The notes: a model not told the origin generated them from the sequence alone. A DNA stretch of 64,000 nt from Prorocentrum cordatum (GCA_963575745.1 CAUYUJ010017893.1:624112-688111), one strand, 5' to 3'. Shown: positions 49,653 through 60,165, counted from the first letter of the stretch. Numbers and translations: made by a program.

Positions 49653-49805
49653 GGTCGGGCATGTCCCCCTACAGGCGGATTCTGGAAGAAAAATGAAAAA
49701 TAGTGGAACAAATTCAAAAAAACTGAAACCAGCAAGAAATCGTCCCCATACTAATTGTTTGCGACTGCTTTGGAATATTCTCCCTCTAGAGGGGCATGCC
49801 CGACT
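49653..49805. mobile_element. MITE copy
   Basis: GGTCGGGCATGTCCCCCTAC and GGGGCATGCCCGACT with TA flanks; 153 bp. The interior holds AATCGTCCCCATACTAAT. Confidence 0.85.
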
Positions 49806-49924
49806 TAAGGCTGGAATCATCGATGAGCTGGAAGGAACAAAACGTGTGCGTGCTCGCGAGGCGTCTGCGGCACTCGCAGTTCTCAAAATCGCCCTCCTCT
49901 GAGAGCCTCGCCCACCCGGGCGCT

Positions 49925-50042
49925 TCATCACTAACCAGGGATCGGCGCTCGACCCCCTTCCCTGGCGCGCGGAGCCACAGCCAGGGGGCCCCAGCGCCGA
50001 TCCGAGAAATCCGCGCGGACCTCCGAGCTATTATGTTTATGT
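49925..50042. mobile_element. ATAAAC palindromic element, left end worn
   Basis: GGGATCGGCGCTCGACCCCC pairs with GGGGCCCCAGCGCCGATCC. The right end continues GAGAAATCCGCGCGGAC to ATTATGTTTATGT. Confidence 0.65.
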
Positions 50043-50461
50043 CAATGTTCGCTCTCTTAATTCGGCAAGCGAGGACACGAGAATTCCAGGAAGCGGTCGA
50101 GGAAAATGATACACGGAGCAGACGAGGAGCAGGCGTCGGAAGAGAGGAGTGGTAGGAATGGGGGTGCCCTTCTCTGCCCAGGCTCACACAACTGGTGCCA
50201 TAGCGGGAGGTCAAGTAGTGGGTCGCGTTGTGCAGCGTTGAAAGGCCAGTGCTCCGTACCCAGGTAGAAGAAAGGAAACCCACGATTCGAAAATGCCACG
50301 TCGCTCTCGAACGAAACGGCACGTAAACGCTTAAAGAACGAGGAGCGGGGAGAGGGAGGAACGGGGAGAGCACAGTGAAGGAGGAGCGGGGAAAAGGTTG
50401 AGGGAATGGCCAGCTGGGGTCTCGCCAATCTCTCTTTCCCTCACTGTCTTCTTGTTTGTTT

Positions 50462-50505
50462 CTCTCTCTCTCTCTCTGAGTCTCTCTCTCTCTCTCTCGT
50501 CCTGT
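50462..50505. repeat. CT microsatellite
   Basis: TCTCTCTCTCTCTCTGAG then TCTCTCTCTCTCTC. Confidence 0.95.
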
Positions 50506-50994
50506 GTGTGTTCACGTGATCCGTGGCCACCCGACACTCTCCCTCCGACAGCAGGCGCTGTACTGCGTGCTGCCTGTGGGCTGGCACCCGGCCGCCGACA
50601 CTTGTTTCGAGGCGGCGTCTGGTGCCCCGGCTGCCTGGCCATGGCAACTTCGGACCCCCGGCAGCCGCTCGGGGCGCTCTGCTCTCCCGGAAGACGTCCG
50701 TGACCTGGCGCAGCTTCTGGAGAGCACTCCGAGGCCAGAGGCCCTCCGGGGGCCCACGGAGGCGCCGGGAGAAGCTCGAGCCTCGGTCGACGCCTGCCGG
50801 GGGAACGCCCACTCCTTGGCTTCCGCCGACGTGTTCCTTTTTGACGCGCCGCCCCAGAGGCTCCGACGCCCTCCCAAGGGGGGTAGAATGTCTCGTCAAG
50901 GGCTCGGATGTTCATGGCATGGTCTGGGGGGCCTGGCAGTGGGCCTCCGAGGGCGGAATCAGAACAAAACGCTGGGTTTGAACAATACAGCGGA
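50506..50994. other. GC-rich stretch open in most frames
   Basis: Several frames on both strands lack stops for 100 or more codons, and none has a clear advantage. A short segment (ATGTCTCGTCAAGGGCTCGG at about 50888) recurs in altered form at about 51167. I do not call a gene. Confidence 0.3.
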
Positions 50995-51170
50995 GGCCAG
51001 TCCAGAAGAAAGCTTCCACAAGAAACCCAACTCTGAGACCCCAAGACGTCCATAGATCTTTAGTGTGGGAACGTCACGCTTTCCACAGCAAAGGCATCGA
51101 CACCCCAGAAACCCAGGGCACCCTGGAGGCAAGCAGGGTGTTTCTTGGCATGGGCATCCACTGCAAAATG
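50995..51170. mobile_element. 175-bp AAGAAACCC element, copy 3
   Basis: AGCTTCCACAAGAAACCC to GTGTTTCTTGGCATGGGCAT, with GGGAACGTCACGCTTTCC in the middle. Confidence 0.75.
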
Positions 51171-51249
51171 TCTCGTCCCGGAATCGGATCTTCATGGCAT
51201 GGCCCGTGTACGGCCCGACAGCGGGTCTCAGAGGCCGAAGTAGCGAAAC

Positions 51250-51900
51250 ACAACGCTACAGTCAACCCGCATCATAAAGATGCAAGGGGAGCATTTTTTC
51301 ATTCGGCGTTTCGACATTGGGCGGAAGGGGGGGGAGAGGAGGGTGGGTCTCGCTCTGGACCTCTGCTCAATGCGACTGTCTGCAGCAGTGCGTCCAGTGG
51401 GAGGGGGACCCCCCCTGCCTGGAACAGGCGCCAGCAACAGCCAAGATCTACTCCATAGGGGGGGAGGGCAAGGCGGGGTGCGAGGGCTCGCGCCGATCGG
51501 CACAACCGTGAGCAAGACAGCGATCACCAGGTCGGCGCTGCTCGAGCGAGGCTGGCCGGCGACAGCCGCCGAGGATGGGCCGAAGGGGCAGGGCTGCGAT
51601 GGGGTACCCCAGGGGAAGGTGGCCCAGCCTGACTGTGCGGGTTGCCTGCCGTCTGCCGGCCCCCTGCTCGTGGGGGGGGGAGGGAGGCGACTCCACTTCC
51701 AGAGGTTCCCGAGGCGACTCCACTTCCACTCCACTTCTCGATGTCCAGAGGACATCGAGAGGAAGAAGAGGAAAAACGATAGAGAAAAAGCTCGGGAACC
51801 TCTGGAAGGGGAGACGGCGGGAGGGAGGCGTGTGAGACGATTGGCTGCTCCCCTCCCCTGCACTTGGTGTCTGAGGTCCGCCTCGGAGGGACGGGGCCCC
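51250..51900. repeat. Dispersed repeat shared with the window end
   Basis: GTCAACCCGCATCATAAAGA near 51258 and GCGGGTTGCCTGCCGTCTG near 51637, then GCTCCCCTCCCCTGCA and CGGAGGGACGGGGCC, recur in the same order at 63705-64000. The copy here is longer, so one carries an insertion or deletion. Confidence 0.6.
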
Positions 51901-51949
51901 CCCGGGGGGGGCGGGTGGGGGCTCGAGCCCCCGAGCGCAGCCCCCGGCG

Positions 51950-52540
51950 CCTCCAGAACCCCTCCAGAGCGCCAGGACGGCCCAAGAGTGCCCAACCAAA
52001 AGCACCACGACAATCCACATGGCCCAAGGTAGGCCCACGACGATCCCAGATGGCCTCGAGACGGCCGACGTGGCCCCCACGACGGCCTACAAGTGCTCCC
52101 AGAGGACCGCCGAGAGAGGCCTGTGGCGCACCCTTCGTCCCATACGTAAGCGTCTGGCATGTTTCGACTTCACGGCGTCCAAGACTGCCCAAGGGGCCGC
52201 AAGATCGTCCCAAGATGGCCCCTGAGAGCGCCAGGAGCGCTCCAAGACGGTCCAGGAGAAACCTAAGAGGACCCCCAGAGGGCGCCAAGACGGCCCAAGG
52301 GGCCTCGAAGGCGGCCAAGCAGGGCCCCAAGAGGGGCAATACGAACTGACATCTCGAGCCTTTCCCGCCGTGATCGCCCCGAGAGCCCACAGGCCTCCAA
52401 GAGGCCTCCAAGAGGCCTCCAAGAGGACCCCGAGACGCTCCCAGGAAGCCCCCGAAGAGGCCCCCCCAGAGAGCCGACGAGATGCCCTCCGAGAGGCCCC
52501 CGGAGAGGCACTCCAGGAGACCCTCACCTGCACTCCCCGC
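51950..52540. repeat. CCAAGAGGCC/CCAAGATGGCC satellite, third locus
   Basis: Short subrepeats such as CCCAAGATGGCCCC and CCTCCAAGAGG over about 590 bp. It lacks the GATTTTACCTAGG spacer of the 1.4-2.4 kb array. Confidence 0.75.
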
Positions 52541-52709
52541 GGCTGCTGACCTGGGCCCCGGCACGCCAGGGCCTGAGGCCCGCGCCTCACCTGCACTCCC
52601 CGTGGCTGCCGGGCCCCCCAGGCCAGGCACGGTGGCGCGACCCTGCACGACTTCATCACTGCCGTGGGGGCCGGCGGAAGGGCGCAGGCCTCTGCATCAT
52701 ACCCTGGAG

Positions 52710-52845
52710 GCCAGGCCACAAGAAACCCAGCCCTGAGACCCCAGGACGTCCGTGGATTTGAGGTGTGGGAAGGTCACGCTTTCTTTACCCAAGGAACACA
52801 GGGCACCCTGGAGGCAAGCAGGGTGCTTCTTGGCATGGCATGGGC
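52710..52845. mobile_element. 175-bp AAGAAACCC element, copy 4, shortened
   Basis: GCCACAAGAAACCCAGCCCT to GGGTGCTTCTTGGCATGG, missing about 40 bp of the left and middle. Confidence 0.75.
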
Positions 52846-53104
52846 CCCGACGGTACGGTCGGAGATCTGGGCCAGATGAACCTCAGGTCCTGCAGATCAT
52901 CGCCACTCGGGCGCCCAGAGGCCGGTGGAAACACGCTCTGTCGGAGCAGGGCGAGCTGCAGCAACGGCAGCTCCACCTCGGTTCCCGGACCCCCCCCGGG
53001 GCCCAAACGCCACGGCTTGCCAACTACCCTTATCCCAACTATAGAAGATATGTTTTTTTTATTATAACAAAGCCATGTGTGTCTCCTTTGTTTAAACAAG
53101 AAAT

Positions 53105-53165
53105 AAGGCATACACATCAGTTTTTGGCGCTCCGCACGGGTTTCTTGAGTCTGCGTTGGACCCCC
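53105..53165. mobile_element. ATAAAC element fragment
   Basis: GTTTTTGGCGCTCCGCACGG then GTTTCTTGAGTCTGCGTTGG and ACCCCCCTCCC match the left half of the family. Confidence 0.55.
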
Positions 53166-53344
53166 CTCCCTTGAGCGCGTTTGTTGATGTTCGGCGACGA
53201 TGACGGGCGTCAAGGGGGGGAGGGGGGCGGGGGGGGTGTATGACGTAACGCCCGCCCCCGCCGTGTGGCTTCGGCACCACAGCCGCGCCCGCGCGCACGA
53301 CGCGACGAGCGACAAGCGACGACGACGACAACGATGCGAGCAGC

Positions 53345-53700
53345 ATGTAGGTGGCGATCTGCCACATTGCGCCAGTGTACATCACAGCGCTCGCATGCAC
53401 CACAACGCTCGCGTACACCACAGCGCCTGCGTACACCGCAACAGTCGTGTGCAACGCAGCGCCTGGGTACACCTGAGTGTGCTTGCGTACACTACAGCGC
53501 GGGTGTACATTCGTACACCGCAGCAACCACGTGCAACACAACGCAGGTGTACACCACAATGCTTGCGTGCACCGCCGCGCCTGTGCACGCCACAGCGCCT
53601 GTCTACACCACAGCATCCGCGTGCAACGCAGCGCTGGTGTACACCACAGTGCCTGCGTGCATAGGACAGGTAGAAGGAGCATGTACGTGAGGATCTGTTG
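53345..53700 (+). repeat. About 19-bp minisatellite, left arm
   Basis: Units of the type GTACACCACAGCGCCTGC are repeated about 15 times after GTAGGTGGCGATCTGCCAC. It is the inverted partner of 54060-54345. Confidence 0.85.
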
Positions 53701-54059
53701 CGGACAACTAAACACCACGCCAGGAAAGTGCTAACAATCCAATGCGTTCTTCCCTCCTCCCTCCTCCTCCATTTCCACCTCTTGTTCCTCCTCCTACTCT
53801 GCCTCCTTGCCCCCTGTTGTGCGGGTTGGCGCTACATCGCACGTGCGCATCTCAGCGTGCACCGCGGAATAGTCTTTTGAATCGGTCCACTTGGTTCTCG
53901 GACGCTCAATTTAAGTGGAGCCTCCTCGATGCAAATCGGAAAAGTTAGGGTGATGCGGGCGGATTCGGGAGGACTCGTAGATTCCAGCGGCGCTCCTTTG
54001 TCAATAAGGATTCCTTTCTATTGTTTTCTGTGGAATCAAAAGGATTTCCTTTAACATTC

Positions 54060-54345
54060 CATGTGCAACAAAAGTGCTGTGTTGCATACTGCTGCTGTGG
54101 TGCACACGGGCGCCGTGGTGAACCCTGGTGCTATGTTGCACATGGCTGATGTGGCGTACGCAAGCGCTGTGGTGTATACAAGAACTGTTGTGCCCGCAGG
54201 CACGGTGGCACAAACTGACGCTGTGTTGCACGCGGCTGCTGTGGTGTACGTAGGCGGTGTGGTGTACACAGGTGCTGCGGTGCACGCAAGCACTGTGGTG
54301 TAAACAGGCGTTGTGGCGTTGTGGTGCAGATCGCCACGTACATGC
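54060..54345 (-). repeat. About 19-bp minisatellite, right arm, inverted
   Basis: GTGGTGTACACAGGTGCTG units end in GCAGATCGCCACGTACATGC, the inverse of the left arm's leader. The two arms are 360 bp apart and could form a large cruciform. Confidence 0.8.
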
Positions 54346-54479
54346 TGGTGCTACCCATCCTCCGTCATTCCTAGGCATTCCCAGACGCCGCCACTCCCCC
54401 CCCAGATGATTGCCGTCAGCGGCCCGGAATAATAAACAGGCTCCAGCCGCGCCCGCGCGCACGACGACGATGAGTGACG

Positions 54480-54539
54480 AGCGACGAGCCACGATCGACG
54501 AAGAGGAGCGACGACGACGACGACGTTGACGACAACGAC

Positions 54540-54587
<48 letters not shown>

Positions 54588-54595
54588 TGCGGACC
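54480..54595. repeat. ACG trinucleotide tract
   Basis: ACGACGACG, nearly uninterrupted from about 54508 to 54588. The preceding CCGCGCCCGCGCGCACGACG also occurs at about 53283. Confidence 0.9.
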
Positions 54596-54689
54596 AAACT
54601 CCTATGCGGATTCCTACGCGGACACCTGCGCGGATCCCAATGCGCACGGCGGCAGTGCCCGGAGCGCACTGGGAGGGGAGCGTTACGTC

Positions 54690-54842
54690 ATAGGGGGGGG
54701 GAGCGGGGGCCATGACGCCCGTCATGCCCCACGCAATAAAAAACAGGCTCCTGGCGCGCAGGAGCGGCGCCAGAGGCGCCGCCAAGTGGGGCCCAGCGCA
54801 GATCGGAGAAATACGCGCGCAGCGCCAAAAGTTTTGTCGATG
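54690..54842. mobile_element. ATAAAC palindromic element, copy next to the TPR exon
   Basis: GGGGCCCAGCGCAGATCGGA then GAAATACGCGCGCAGCGCC and AAAAGTTTTGTCGATGTGG match the right half; the left half is more diverged. It begins about 70 bp inside the intron downstream of the TPR exon. Confidence 0.6.
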
Positions 54843-54910
54843 TGGTTCTTGCGTCTTCGAACGCTGGTCCAACACACATCCTGAAGATCACCGCCCCTCA
54901 GGCGCCAGGC

Positions 54911-55093
54911 CTTGGGCCACTCCGGGGCGATCTCCACACACCGCCCCGCGTCCGCGATGGCGGCCTCCGCGCTGCCGGCCTGCAGGTGCGCCGCGGAGCG
55001 GTTCGAGTGCAGCGTGTGGCGTTCCGCGTCCGCGCGGGGCGCCGCCGCGATGGCGGCGGTATACTGCGCGACGGCGCCCGCGAAGTCCTTGTC
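54911..55093 (-). CDS. Gene 1, TPR exon (STI1/HOP-like)
   Basis: The acceptor is a good pyrimidine tract (CTTCTTCTCCTCTGAG) ending at 55094. The exon encodes DKDFAGAVAQYTAAIAAAP, then LHSNRSAAHLQAGSAEAAI and CVEIAPEWPK: 61 codons, phase 0. The NRSAA and PEWPK motifs are hallmarks of STI1/HOP-type TPR1 domains, which hold Hsp70 or Hsp90 C-termini in the cytosol. It ends AAG before GCCTGG, a GC donor, and joins in frame to 27391-27492 to complete the third helix pair. The residues expected just before DKDF are missing, so a small upstream exon remains to be found. Confidence 0.7.
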
Positions 55094-55119
55094 CTCAGAG
55101 GAGAAGAAGATCGGGCATT

Positions 55120-55305
55120 GGTAGAACTGGGTTTAGTAGAACCTGGTTTAGTGATCTGTACGGGGGGCGCCCCCCCGTCCAATTTCCACTAACCGGAACT
55201 GCCGTCACCCGAAAAAACACCAGCTATGGCAAACCTGGTTTAGTGATTCTGGCCACTTCAAAGGCTCCGGGGCCCTACCACTAACCGGGTCCCCTTACCT
55301 GGGGT
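55120..55305. repeat. Two TTTAGTG hairpins
   Basis: ACCTGGTTTAGTG pairs with CACTAACCGG in two adjacent units (about 55140-55197 and 55230-55294), each with a GC-rich loop. A degraded third copy with GTGGCTTAGTG lies near 57108. Confidence 0.6.
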
Positions 55306-55342
55306 CCTGTCCATACCCGAGAAGGTTCGGGTTGACCCAAAA

Positions 55343-55574
55343 GGGGGTCCAGCCCAGCGACAAGGGGGTGGTGCAATAGATTTGGTGCAATATATCTGTG
55401 GGGTTGCAATACACTTGGGGCGTGCAATACATTCTGGGACGCAAATGTATTGCTGGATTTTCGCGTGAAATGCATTACTTGCAATACATTGCAATACAGT
55501 TCTCTGGCGCAACACATTTGCAATACCATTGCCCCTAATCTATTGCACCACCCACCCCCTTTCAGCTGGACCCC
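55343..55574. mobile_element. 232-bp inverted-repeat element, AT-rich
   Basis: The left end GGGGGTCCAGC and GGGGGTGGTGCAATAGATT are mirrored by AATCTATTGCACCACCCACC and AGCTGGACCCC at the right. The interior is rich in TGCAATACA repeats. It is unlike the other families here and I find one copy only. Confidence 0.75.
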
Positions 55575-55793
55575 ATGTTGGGCCACTGGGAAAGATCTGC
55601 CACCGAGCCGCGAGGTAGGTACGAGTTGGGGCGCCCTCAGGTCCACTACACTCTGCAGGGCTCCCGATCCGAAGATCTCTCAAACATGTTCGGGGGGCTT
55701 CCGGCGCGCCTCCCGCGGCTCCGGGGCCCTTCCCGCACTGCTCGTTCGGGGCCACGAGCGCACCAAAACGGGTCACGAGGGCCCCGAGAGGCC

Positions 55794-56005
55794 TGAGGAT
55801 CGCGCCGCATCGCCGATTCATCGCAAATACATCGGCGATGCATCGGCGAGGCACCAGCGACGTCGGCGGTGCATCGGCGCCGTCGGCGTGAAGAAAGTCG
55901 GGCTCCACATCAAGCTTCATCGCCGATGTATCGGCGATGCGGCGCGATCCTCCGACCCCATCTGCTCGGACCCCATCTGGGAGGCCACGAGAGAGGCCTC
56001 TGAAC
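55794..56005. repeat. ATCGGCG palindromic element, full copy
   Basis: GGATCGCGCCGCATCGCCGA on the left, GATGCGGCGCGATCCTCCGA on the right, and GTGAAGAAAGTCGGGCTCC in the centre. Confidence 0.8.
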
Positions 56006-56284
56006 TACAACCCAGGCAGGGTGGCCGAATGAGCCGAAGGCCAGCAGACTCCTATTTATGTGTGCCGATGCCGCTGGGCTGCGCGTCCTGCAGAGCCCCC
56101 GTCGCCACGGCTGGCTCCTCCTTGAGATTCTGCTCAGACTGCCCCCCCCGAGAGGTCCGGGAAGTAACCGAGACAGCTCTTTAAAACCCCGCCCCCAATC
56201 GTGGAACCGACTTATCCGCTCGACGCCCTTATTGACCCACTGGGGTGCCACCAATAATCATTGGGAAATCAGTATTTCTCTGCG

Positions 56285-56440
56285 GCACTCGCCGCGCAAC
56301 AACGACGACGACGACGATTACGACGAGCGTAACAACTACGATGATGACGACTACGGCTACGATTACGACGACTACGAGGAGGAGGAGGAGGAGGAGGAAG
56401 AGCAGCAGTAGGAGGAGGAGCAGGAGGAGGAGGAGGGGCG
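56285..56440. repeat. Mixed ACG/ACT and GGA tract
   Basis: ACGACGACGACGATTACGAC grades into GAGGAGGAGGAGG and GAGGAGGAGCAGG. Confidence 0.85.
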
Positions 56441-56543
56441 GAGTTCTTCCCCCGCCGAGCGAAACAACAAAGGGGCAGAAGGGGGGATCCCCCCCAAACT
56501 CGGGACCTCCCGAGGCCAACGCTGCCCGCCCTCCCCTCCTCGC

Positions 56544-56606
56544 CTCCCCGCGTCCTTCATGCACTGCGCCCCGCTCCGCCTCGCCTCCGCGACCAGCTCC
56601 TCCCAC
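56544..56606 (-). CDS. Gene 1, candidate exon upstream of the TPR
   Basis: After acceptor CCCGCAG the 63-nt segment reads (one base) WEELVAEARRSGAQCMKDAG (two bases), then a GC donor. It is charged, helical text of the kind that leads into a TPR1 domain (compare KxxGN entries). The phase does not fit the next exon directly, so at least one short exon would be needed between. Support is composition and position only. Confidence 0.35.
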
Positions 56607-57644
56607 CTGCGGGCAGCTCCCTGGGCCCCGTCGCGCCGTGCGCAGGGCACCCTATGGGGAACGGCCTCGGGGCCGCTCCCCGGCCTCCGCCCGGGGGCCC
56701 CCCGCCGGGCACCGGGACCGTGACACCCGAGCAGAAGTGAGAAGCTGGGAGGCGCGAAGTGGCAGGGAGCGATGCCTTGAGGGCAGGACATCCACCCCCG
56801 CAATGCTCACCCCGCCCCGACAAGCGAGGCCGTTCAGGAAACGCCCCCAGGGAGGGGATCGAACAGGGCAGGGCTGTTTAGAACACGCCCAGGGCCGTTC
56901 AGTAAGCGTCGGTTGTCGGGTCGGGGTGGCTTTTCTTCCCTTGGAAAAATGGTGGGGGAAAAGAGGTGCCCTTCTCAAGCCCCAAAGGCTCCCGCTCGGG
57001 GCCCGAAAGGGCCCCTTTAGGGGCCCTAAGGGGCTCCTTTCTGCAGCCCTCGCTGCCCCCCCCCCCCCCCCCATGTATCGGGGATGGACAGAACCCCATT
57101 TAGCAAAACGTGGCTTAGTGAGAACGACCTCGGGCCCAAACCTGGCGGGCGCAAGCCTGGAAAATGACGGCCGCGGCACCCTCTCGAGAACCGAACACGG
57201 ACAACTCACCAATCGACGTGTCAGAGGGGGGGGTCTGTCCACCCCAAATCTAACGCCTCCCCTTTACTCGGACTCGGACTCGGACTCGGCTCCGCGCGTG
57301 TGGCGCCGTGAAGGCTCGGCGCCTCCCTTCTACGCGCCCCACAAGGAGCCGGTCCTGGGGAAGGGGTCGGGTGTTTGGGAGTCGGCATTGCGAGACGTCA
57401 CGACGTCGGGAATCTGGGGAGACGAGCAGGCGAAGAGCAGAGCAGCACATAAGCTTTTCCGCCCTCGGGAGCCCCTGTCCCACGACAGCTGGGACTTCTA
57501 TACATACATACATATATATATATGTATATATATATAATATGTAGACACACACCTGCCGCCGTGGAAGAGAAACTTCCCAGCCGCCCTGGGACAGGCGAGC
57601 AGTATGGTGGCAACCCATGGGGCCTCACCGTTCTTCACCCCCTT
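56607..57644. other. Intron sequence, no gene seen
   Basis: Contains a poly-C run at about 57056-57072, a CTCGGA tandem near 57270-57290 and a TATATA palindrome at about 57500-57540. GC-rich frames are open but uninformative. Confidence 0.4.
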
Positions 57645-57812
57645 AGACCCGGGGGGGGGGGGAGGACAGTGGATCTGGGGGGAGGAGGAGGGGGAGGAGG
57701 AGGGGGAGGAGGAGGAGGAGAGGGAGAGGATAGAGGAGGAAGGAGGAGGGAGGAGGAGGGAGGAGGAGGAGGGGAGGAGGAGGGAGGAGGAGGGGGAGGA
57801 CAGTGGATCTGG
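57645..57812. repeat. GGA polypurine tract
   Basis: GGGGAGGAGGAGGGGGAGG and similar, flanked on both sides by ACAGTGGATCTGGGGGG, so the tract sits between direct repeats. Confidence 0.9.
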
Positions 57813-58019
57813 GGGGACAACCAGGAGCCTGACATCGACGATGCACGGCCGCCAGGGCGGCGGCAGGATCCCGAGATGGGGAAACCGCCCACGGATCTGG
57901 GGCACCCCCCGGGCCCCGATCGGCGGCGGAATGGGCGACTGCGGGCTTGGTGCCCCCCCCCGCCTGAGCCCCTTCCCCCCCCCCCCCCCAGCGATCCTCG
58001 ACGTCTGGCTTTCGGGTCC

Positions 58020-58202
58020 TGCGGTGGAGGTCCGACCACGAGAAGCCCTCCACAAGAAACCCAACCCTGAGACCCCAGGACGTCCATCGATTCTTTGGGG
58101 TGGGAGCATCACGCCTCCCACCAGCAAAGCCATCGAAACAAAGGAAACCCAGGGCACCCTGGAGGCAAGCAGGGTGTTTCTTGGCATTGGGCCTCCACTG
58201 TA
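58020..58202. mobile_element. 175-bp AAGAAACCC element, copy 5 (best ends)
   Basis: GCGGTGGAGGTCCGACCACG at the left and GGCATTGGGCCTCCACTGTA at the right show the inverted ends GTGGAGG...CCTCCAC clearly. Confidence 0.8.
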
Positions 58203-58970
58203 CCTCGAGCCTCCGGCGAACTCGCGTCTCCGACGGCCCTTCGGGACAACCTGGGCACCTCTGGATGCCCCTCGGCGAGGCGCACCCGCTGGAGGGGGGC
58301 ACCCCGAGGCCGGAAACAATCGGGAAGGGTAGGCGAGAACGTCCAGAAAACCTCTGACCTCGGAAAACACCTGCGCAGTGAAGCACACACATACACACAC
58401 GCACATTGGGCCAACAGTTTGGGTCACCGCGGTGTTGTTACGGAGATAAGGGGGGTCAGAAGGGGATGCCATGCAGGGTAAGATCTGGCCAAACTGGCTT
58501 CTAAATGGGTTGGGAATGTCTCAAGTTGGCTGGATGGGTGGTACAATGCCTACACGCAGGCGCAACCCCCTTAGCCCCGATCCTAGCCTCAATAAGCCTC
58601 TTAGGGCACTTCCAACCCACTTATGAACTGAGTTAGGCCATGTAAGCCACCTCGGCGGTACCTGATAAGCCCGATATCCCCTTAGCTACCACCGCGGTGT
58701 CGCTTAAAACCGAAGAAACCGTAGGAGAACCGAGCACCTCCAGATGCCTCTCGACGAGGCGCAGCTGCTGGAGACCACCCCGAGGCTGGTAACCGTCCGA
58801 GAAGACTCTGCGAAGAGGTACTGGAAACCTTTACTGAACCTCGAACGACACATGCCGGTGGAAGCACACACAGATACACATACACACCTTTTGGCCTCGC
58901 GGCCACGCGAGCGGCGGCGCGAGCGCTCGGCGGGCTCAGATCACGCGGCGTGAGGACACAGGATCCGCGC
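58203..58970. other. Intron or upstream sequence, no gene seen
   Basis: A segment with AGGCGCACCCGCTGGAGG near 58275 and AGGCGCAGCTGCTGGAGACC near 58759 is a diverged direct repeat, each followed by CCGAGAACG or CCGAGAAGA and a stretch of ACACACA. Otherwise nothing recognisable. Confidence 0.4.
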
Positions 58971-58974
58971 ATGG

Positions 58975-59185
58975 GGATCGGGGGGAAGGAGGAGGAGGAG
59001 GAGGAGGAGGAGGAGGAGGAGGAGGAGGACGAGGAGGGGGAGGAGGAGGAGGAGGAGGAGGGGGGGGGAGGAGGACGAGGAGGGGGGGAGGAGGAGGAGG
59101 AGGAGGAGGAGGAGAGGAGAGGAGGAGGAGGAGGAGGAGGGGAGGAGGAGGCAGGAGGAGGAGAGAGGAGGAGAAGGCCGGATAG
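58975..59185. repeat. GGA polypurine tract
   Basis: About 210 bp of GGA with G-run interruptions. Confidence 0.95.
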
Positions 59186-59314
59186 AGGGCGACGAGGAGG
59201 AGCGGGGGAGAGGCGGTAAGCACCGCGCACGGCACGCCGAGAAGGTCGAGGCGCAGCATGGGTGCCGCAGAAGGCAGGCCGCGTGGGAAGAAGCGACGGG
59301 CAGAGCCCAACCAA

Positions 59315-59568
59315 GCACGCACACACACACACACACACACCACACGCACACGCACACGCACACACACACACGCACACATGAACACATACACACACACACA
59401 CACACACGCACGCACGCACGCACGCACGCACGCATACACATACACACACAAACACAAACACAAAACACACACACATACACACACGCACACACACATACAC
59501 ACAAACACAAACACAAACACAAGCGCACACACACACGATCACACAAGCACACACACACACACACGCAC

Positions 59569-59657
<89 letters not shown>

Positions 59658-59680
59658 CACACATACACACGCGGTTCGGC
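59315..59680. repeat. CA and GCAC microsatellite
   Basis: CACACACA grades into ACGCACGCACGC (about 59566-59644) and back to CACACA. Long Cys/Val or Thr/His frames here are artefacts. Confidence 0.95.
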
Positions 59681-59996
59681 CTCGCAGCCCTGCGCGCACC
59701 GACAGGGCAGGCACAAATCGTAGAACAGCAGCCGCACGCGCGAGCGTCTTGAAGCGCCCGAGCCCTGCAGACTGCTTCGGGTCCAGCAGCAGCCGCCCGC
59801 CACAGCGAACACACATCCCGAGGACCCTCGCCTAAAGAGCGGCGGAGCCCCTGGAAAACCCTGATCGCGCCACTGGCACCCCTGCCGCTTTCGATCTGGA
59901 AGACGGATCCAGACATTCGAACATCGATAACTCCAGGGAACATTTGTATGATCCCGCCTGGGCCCCGAACTCTCTCTTATCTCCAGGGTCCAGGGG

Positions 59997-60165
59997 ATTA
60001 TTCTCACCAGCGCATGGTCCCAGACCCCCGACGTCGTGATTATGTCATGACGCGACCTCTTAGAGGTCTGGACCCCTCCCCCGGGACCCGTTTCTCATCC
60101 CGGGTCGCGTTTTGACGGCCCCGAGTCCCGGGAAGGGCACCCGGAGGCCGAACATAGCGCAAAAC
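59997..60165. repeat. GTCGTGA/CCCGAG repeat
   Basis: CCCGACGTCGTGATTATGTC, CCCCGGGACCCGTTTCTCATCC, then GTTTTGACGGCCCCGAG. Confidence 0.7.

Noticed and set aside
58682-60007. A 441-codon minus-strand open frame with Cys/Val and Ser/Pro runs
   Set aside because: It is a translation of CA, GCAC and GGA simple repeats.
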